Made by a program: the position numbers and the translations under genes
Shown: positions 36,240 through 37,909 of the stretch, piece after piece
How positions within the stretch are numbered: the stretch's first letter is position 1
Layout of the letters: each line of letters begins with the position of its first letter
Assembly (NCBI RefSeq): GCF_000485595.1
Contig: NW_014577319.1
Location: 8,150-46,058, forward strand
Reading direction: 5' to 3'
DNA: 37,909 nucleotides
Source: Priapulus caudatus
Lineage: Eukaryota; Priapulida; Priapulimorpha; Priapulimorphida; Priapulidae
Notes under the pieces: generated by a model
Told to the model about the DNA's origin: nothing
What the model saw: only the letters and a program-made list of their open reading frames with translations
Database searches by the model: none

Positions 36240-37909
36240 AGATCCTACAAGTCAGGTTGGTTTGACGGAATAGGTTGTTACCTTGTTTTTATGACGGGGC
36301 ACTCCATTATTTTTGTTGATTTCATGTTCTCTTTGTTTTAGGCTGTCTCACTCTCGATTTTTGGTGCTTTAGTTTGTGTATTCCGATTCTTTGTATTTTC
36401 TGTTTATTTCAGTTTGGGGTGGCGAGGTTTGCTTGTGCACGTTCTTGTCTCAAACTGGTTGAGAAATGTTCTTCTTACGCGGTCGAATTGTCTTTTGTTT
36501 GGGAACACAGTTATAGGGGGGCGTCGGGTGGGTTCTGCCCGTTGTTTAATGGTTTTTTAGTTTTCCTGTTCCGTTTTGTCTCTGGTTTGTTTTCAGGAAG
36601 GCATTGCGGCCGTGAGTTGCTCATTGTTTGGTTGCCGAACTTTTAAGAAATTTGATGTTATAATATTTATGACTCCGATTACACACGTTCTTTTTATTTT
36701 AACAGTGTTTTTTTATCCTGCTATTCATTAGTATTTTTAACATGAATTGTTCTTATGGTGATAAATAAATAAACTGATAAGTCACCAGAGGCAAGGCGCA
36801 ACTCTCTTTGAATTTTCTCCTCTGTTAATGAAAATATTTGTGTAAAATTTTGGAAAATGGATTTAACACAGTGGATGGATTTGCGAAATAGTGCCAACAC
36901 AACAGGAACTTGCATTTCATATAAATACTAAATTGTAATGTATTAGGTTTTCAATAGAATAATAGTTACGCGTGTACGGTGCGCCGCCACCGGTTCTAAC
37001 AGAGAAAATAAAGATTGGATGATTATACGACAAGCTATTGATTAGTGTAGTCTTTACTGAAATTGGCCTTGTTTTGTGAGCCGGTGGTGTCATAGACGGT
37101 CGAGCGTGCTTGTTTGCATGTATGGGACATACATTAATCTATTGAAATGAAATTACGTGGGTAGTGCTGTGTGGACACTCAAGTGCCGGTTCCAGTGGAG
37201 ACAACAGGTTGTTGTTTAGGTGCTGTTGTTGATCGTGTGGTGTGTGTCTGCTGAGTTATTTAAGATTTTTCATATTGTGGTTTCATTGTTAGAGATTCGT
37301 GTCTATTTTGTTATCATTATTACGTTCACTTTTCTATACTCTCCAAAAATACTTAATACACTCTGTCTAAAAGTAGGAGATTCGTTTTGGTTTGTGATAG
37401 ATATTCCTAGTATAAGATGGCGTGTCGTACATGCTGCTTATTCAGAAGGGCGCCATCTTAGGTTATTCCAGGCTTGTGGTTCTGACCTTATGGACATGCG
37501 CATCTGTATCAGATGCTTATTTTTATTTCTGTTTATTGTTTTTTATTTGATTTCTATGTTTGAATAAGAATGTATGTTGACTAGTTTTAAGTGAAGATAA
37601 TATTAGTGATGGTGTTTGTCGTTCTGATGTATTGGTTGGGGTTGTTCGTGTTTGGTTCGTAGGGTCGGGGATGCTGTGACGACAGATTGATGTGTGTGCT
37701 AAATAATGCGCATGAGTGTGTATTGGTCGTTGTTAGCTGTCTATTGCGTATTAATTACCTGTATTTACTTAATTGTCTTATATAGTTGAGTAATCAGTTA
37801 GCGTTGGTTTTCTGTTATTGGTTTGGGTGTCACTTGGGTAAGTAGGGTAGCGATGTAAAGACCTTGCTTTGCTGTAGGGCATGAGTTCTGGGGCTCGCTG
37901 TGTACAAAT
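36240..37909. other. G+T-rich non-coding stretch
   Basis: The plus strand is markedly T- and G-rich to the window end. Frames at 36374-36646 and 37220-37567 (plus) and 36721-36915 (minus) have biased composition and no motifs. A 10-base inverted repeat TAAGATGGCG/CGCCATCTTA lies at 37413-37422 and 37451-37460. I see no gene I can support. Confidence 0.5.

Noticed and set aside
36374-36646. 90-codon plus-strand frame
   Set aside because: Composition follows the G+T-rich strand, no motif is visible, and neither splice sites nor homology support it.
36721-36915. Minus-strand frame with an acceptor-like TTCATTAACAG before EEKIQRELRLASGD
   Set aside because: Could be an upstream exon of the minus-strand gene, but the donor is unclear and I cannot join it in phase.
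37220-37567. 115-codon hydrophobic plus-strand frame
   Set aside because: Hydrophobicity results from T-rich codons; no start context, no family resemblance.
1-37909. tRNA or rRNA genes
   Set aside because: I found no convincing GGTTCGANTCC-type B box paired with an A box, and no rRNA-like sequence.

Overview
The window is nuclear DNA of a non-vertebrate metazoan, most likely a marine invertebrate. The grounds are a 23-exon gene with GT-AG introns, abundant short non-autonomous DNA transposons, interstitial TTAGGG repeats, a complete Ty3/gypsy retrotransposon and moderate AT richness. The species cannot be told from the sequence.

Region by region. (a) 1-3600: a pyrimidine-rich minisatellite (1-330), interstitial TTAGGG repeats, a perfect 88-base hairpin (856-943), and a hAT-like element full of microsatellites (1217-2561) sitting inside an older inverted repeat (1051-2748). 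(b) 3685-23165, plus strand: an intact proton-coupled oligopeptide transporter gene of the SLC15 (PepT) family. I assembled it from 23 coding exons whose phases all agree, giving 791 residues. A second candidate first exon at 3685-3727 splices in the same phase and would give a shorter N terminus. The introns hold several MITE-like elements with readable target duplications, two diverged copies of one long repeat (7258-8436 and 18664-20372), a large CCAT microsatellite and a decayed non-LTR retrotransposon end. (c) 23257-33946, plus strand: a 10.7 kb Ty3/gypsy element with TG...CA LTRs (771 and 758 bp) and a 4-bp target duplication GAAG, about 100 bp beyond the transporter's last poly(A) signal. 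It encodes Gag, protease, RT, RNase H and integrase, but frameshifts, an 0.8 kb insertion between protease and RT, and a TTAA-flanked DNA element in its 3' region make this copy defective. (d) 34520-35893, minus strand: at least two, probably three, phase-compatible exons of a gene I do not recognise. (e) The rest to 37909 is G+T-rich with no gene I can support.

The transporter would import di- and tripeptides with protons across the plasma membrane; it is the only complete, intact host gene here. The retrotransposon and the small elements explain most of the remaining sequence. The most useful observations are the two alternative first exons, the readable order of nested insertions, the recurrence of TTAGGG tracts inside transposon-like units, the cluster of TGACGTCA octamers in the retrotransposon, and the unrecognised minus-strand gene.
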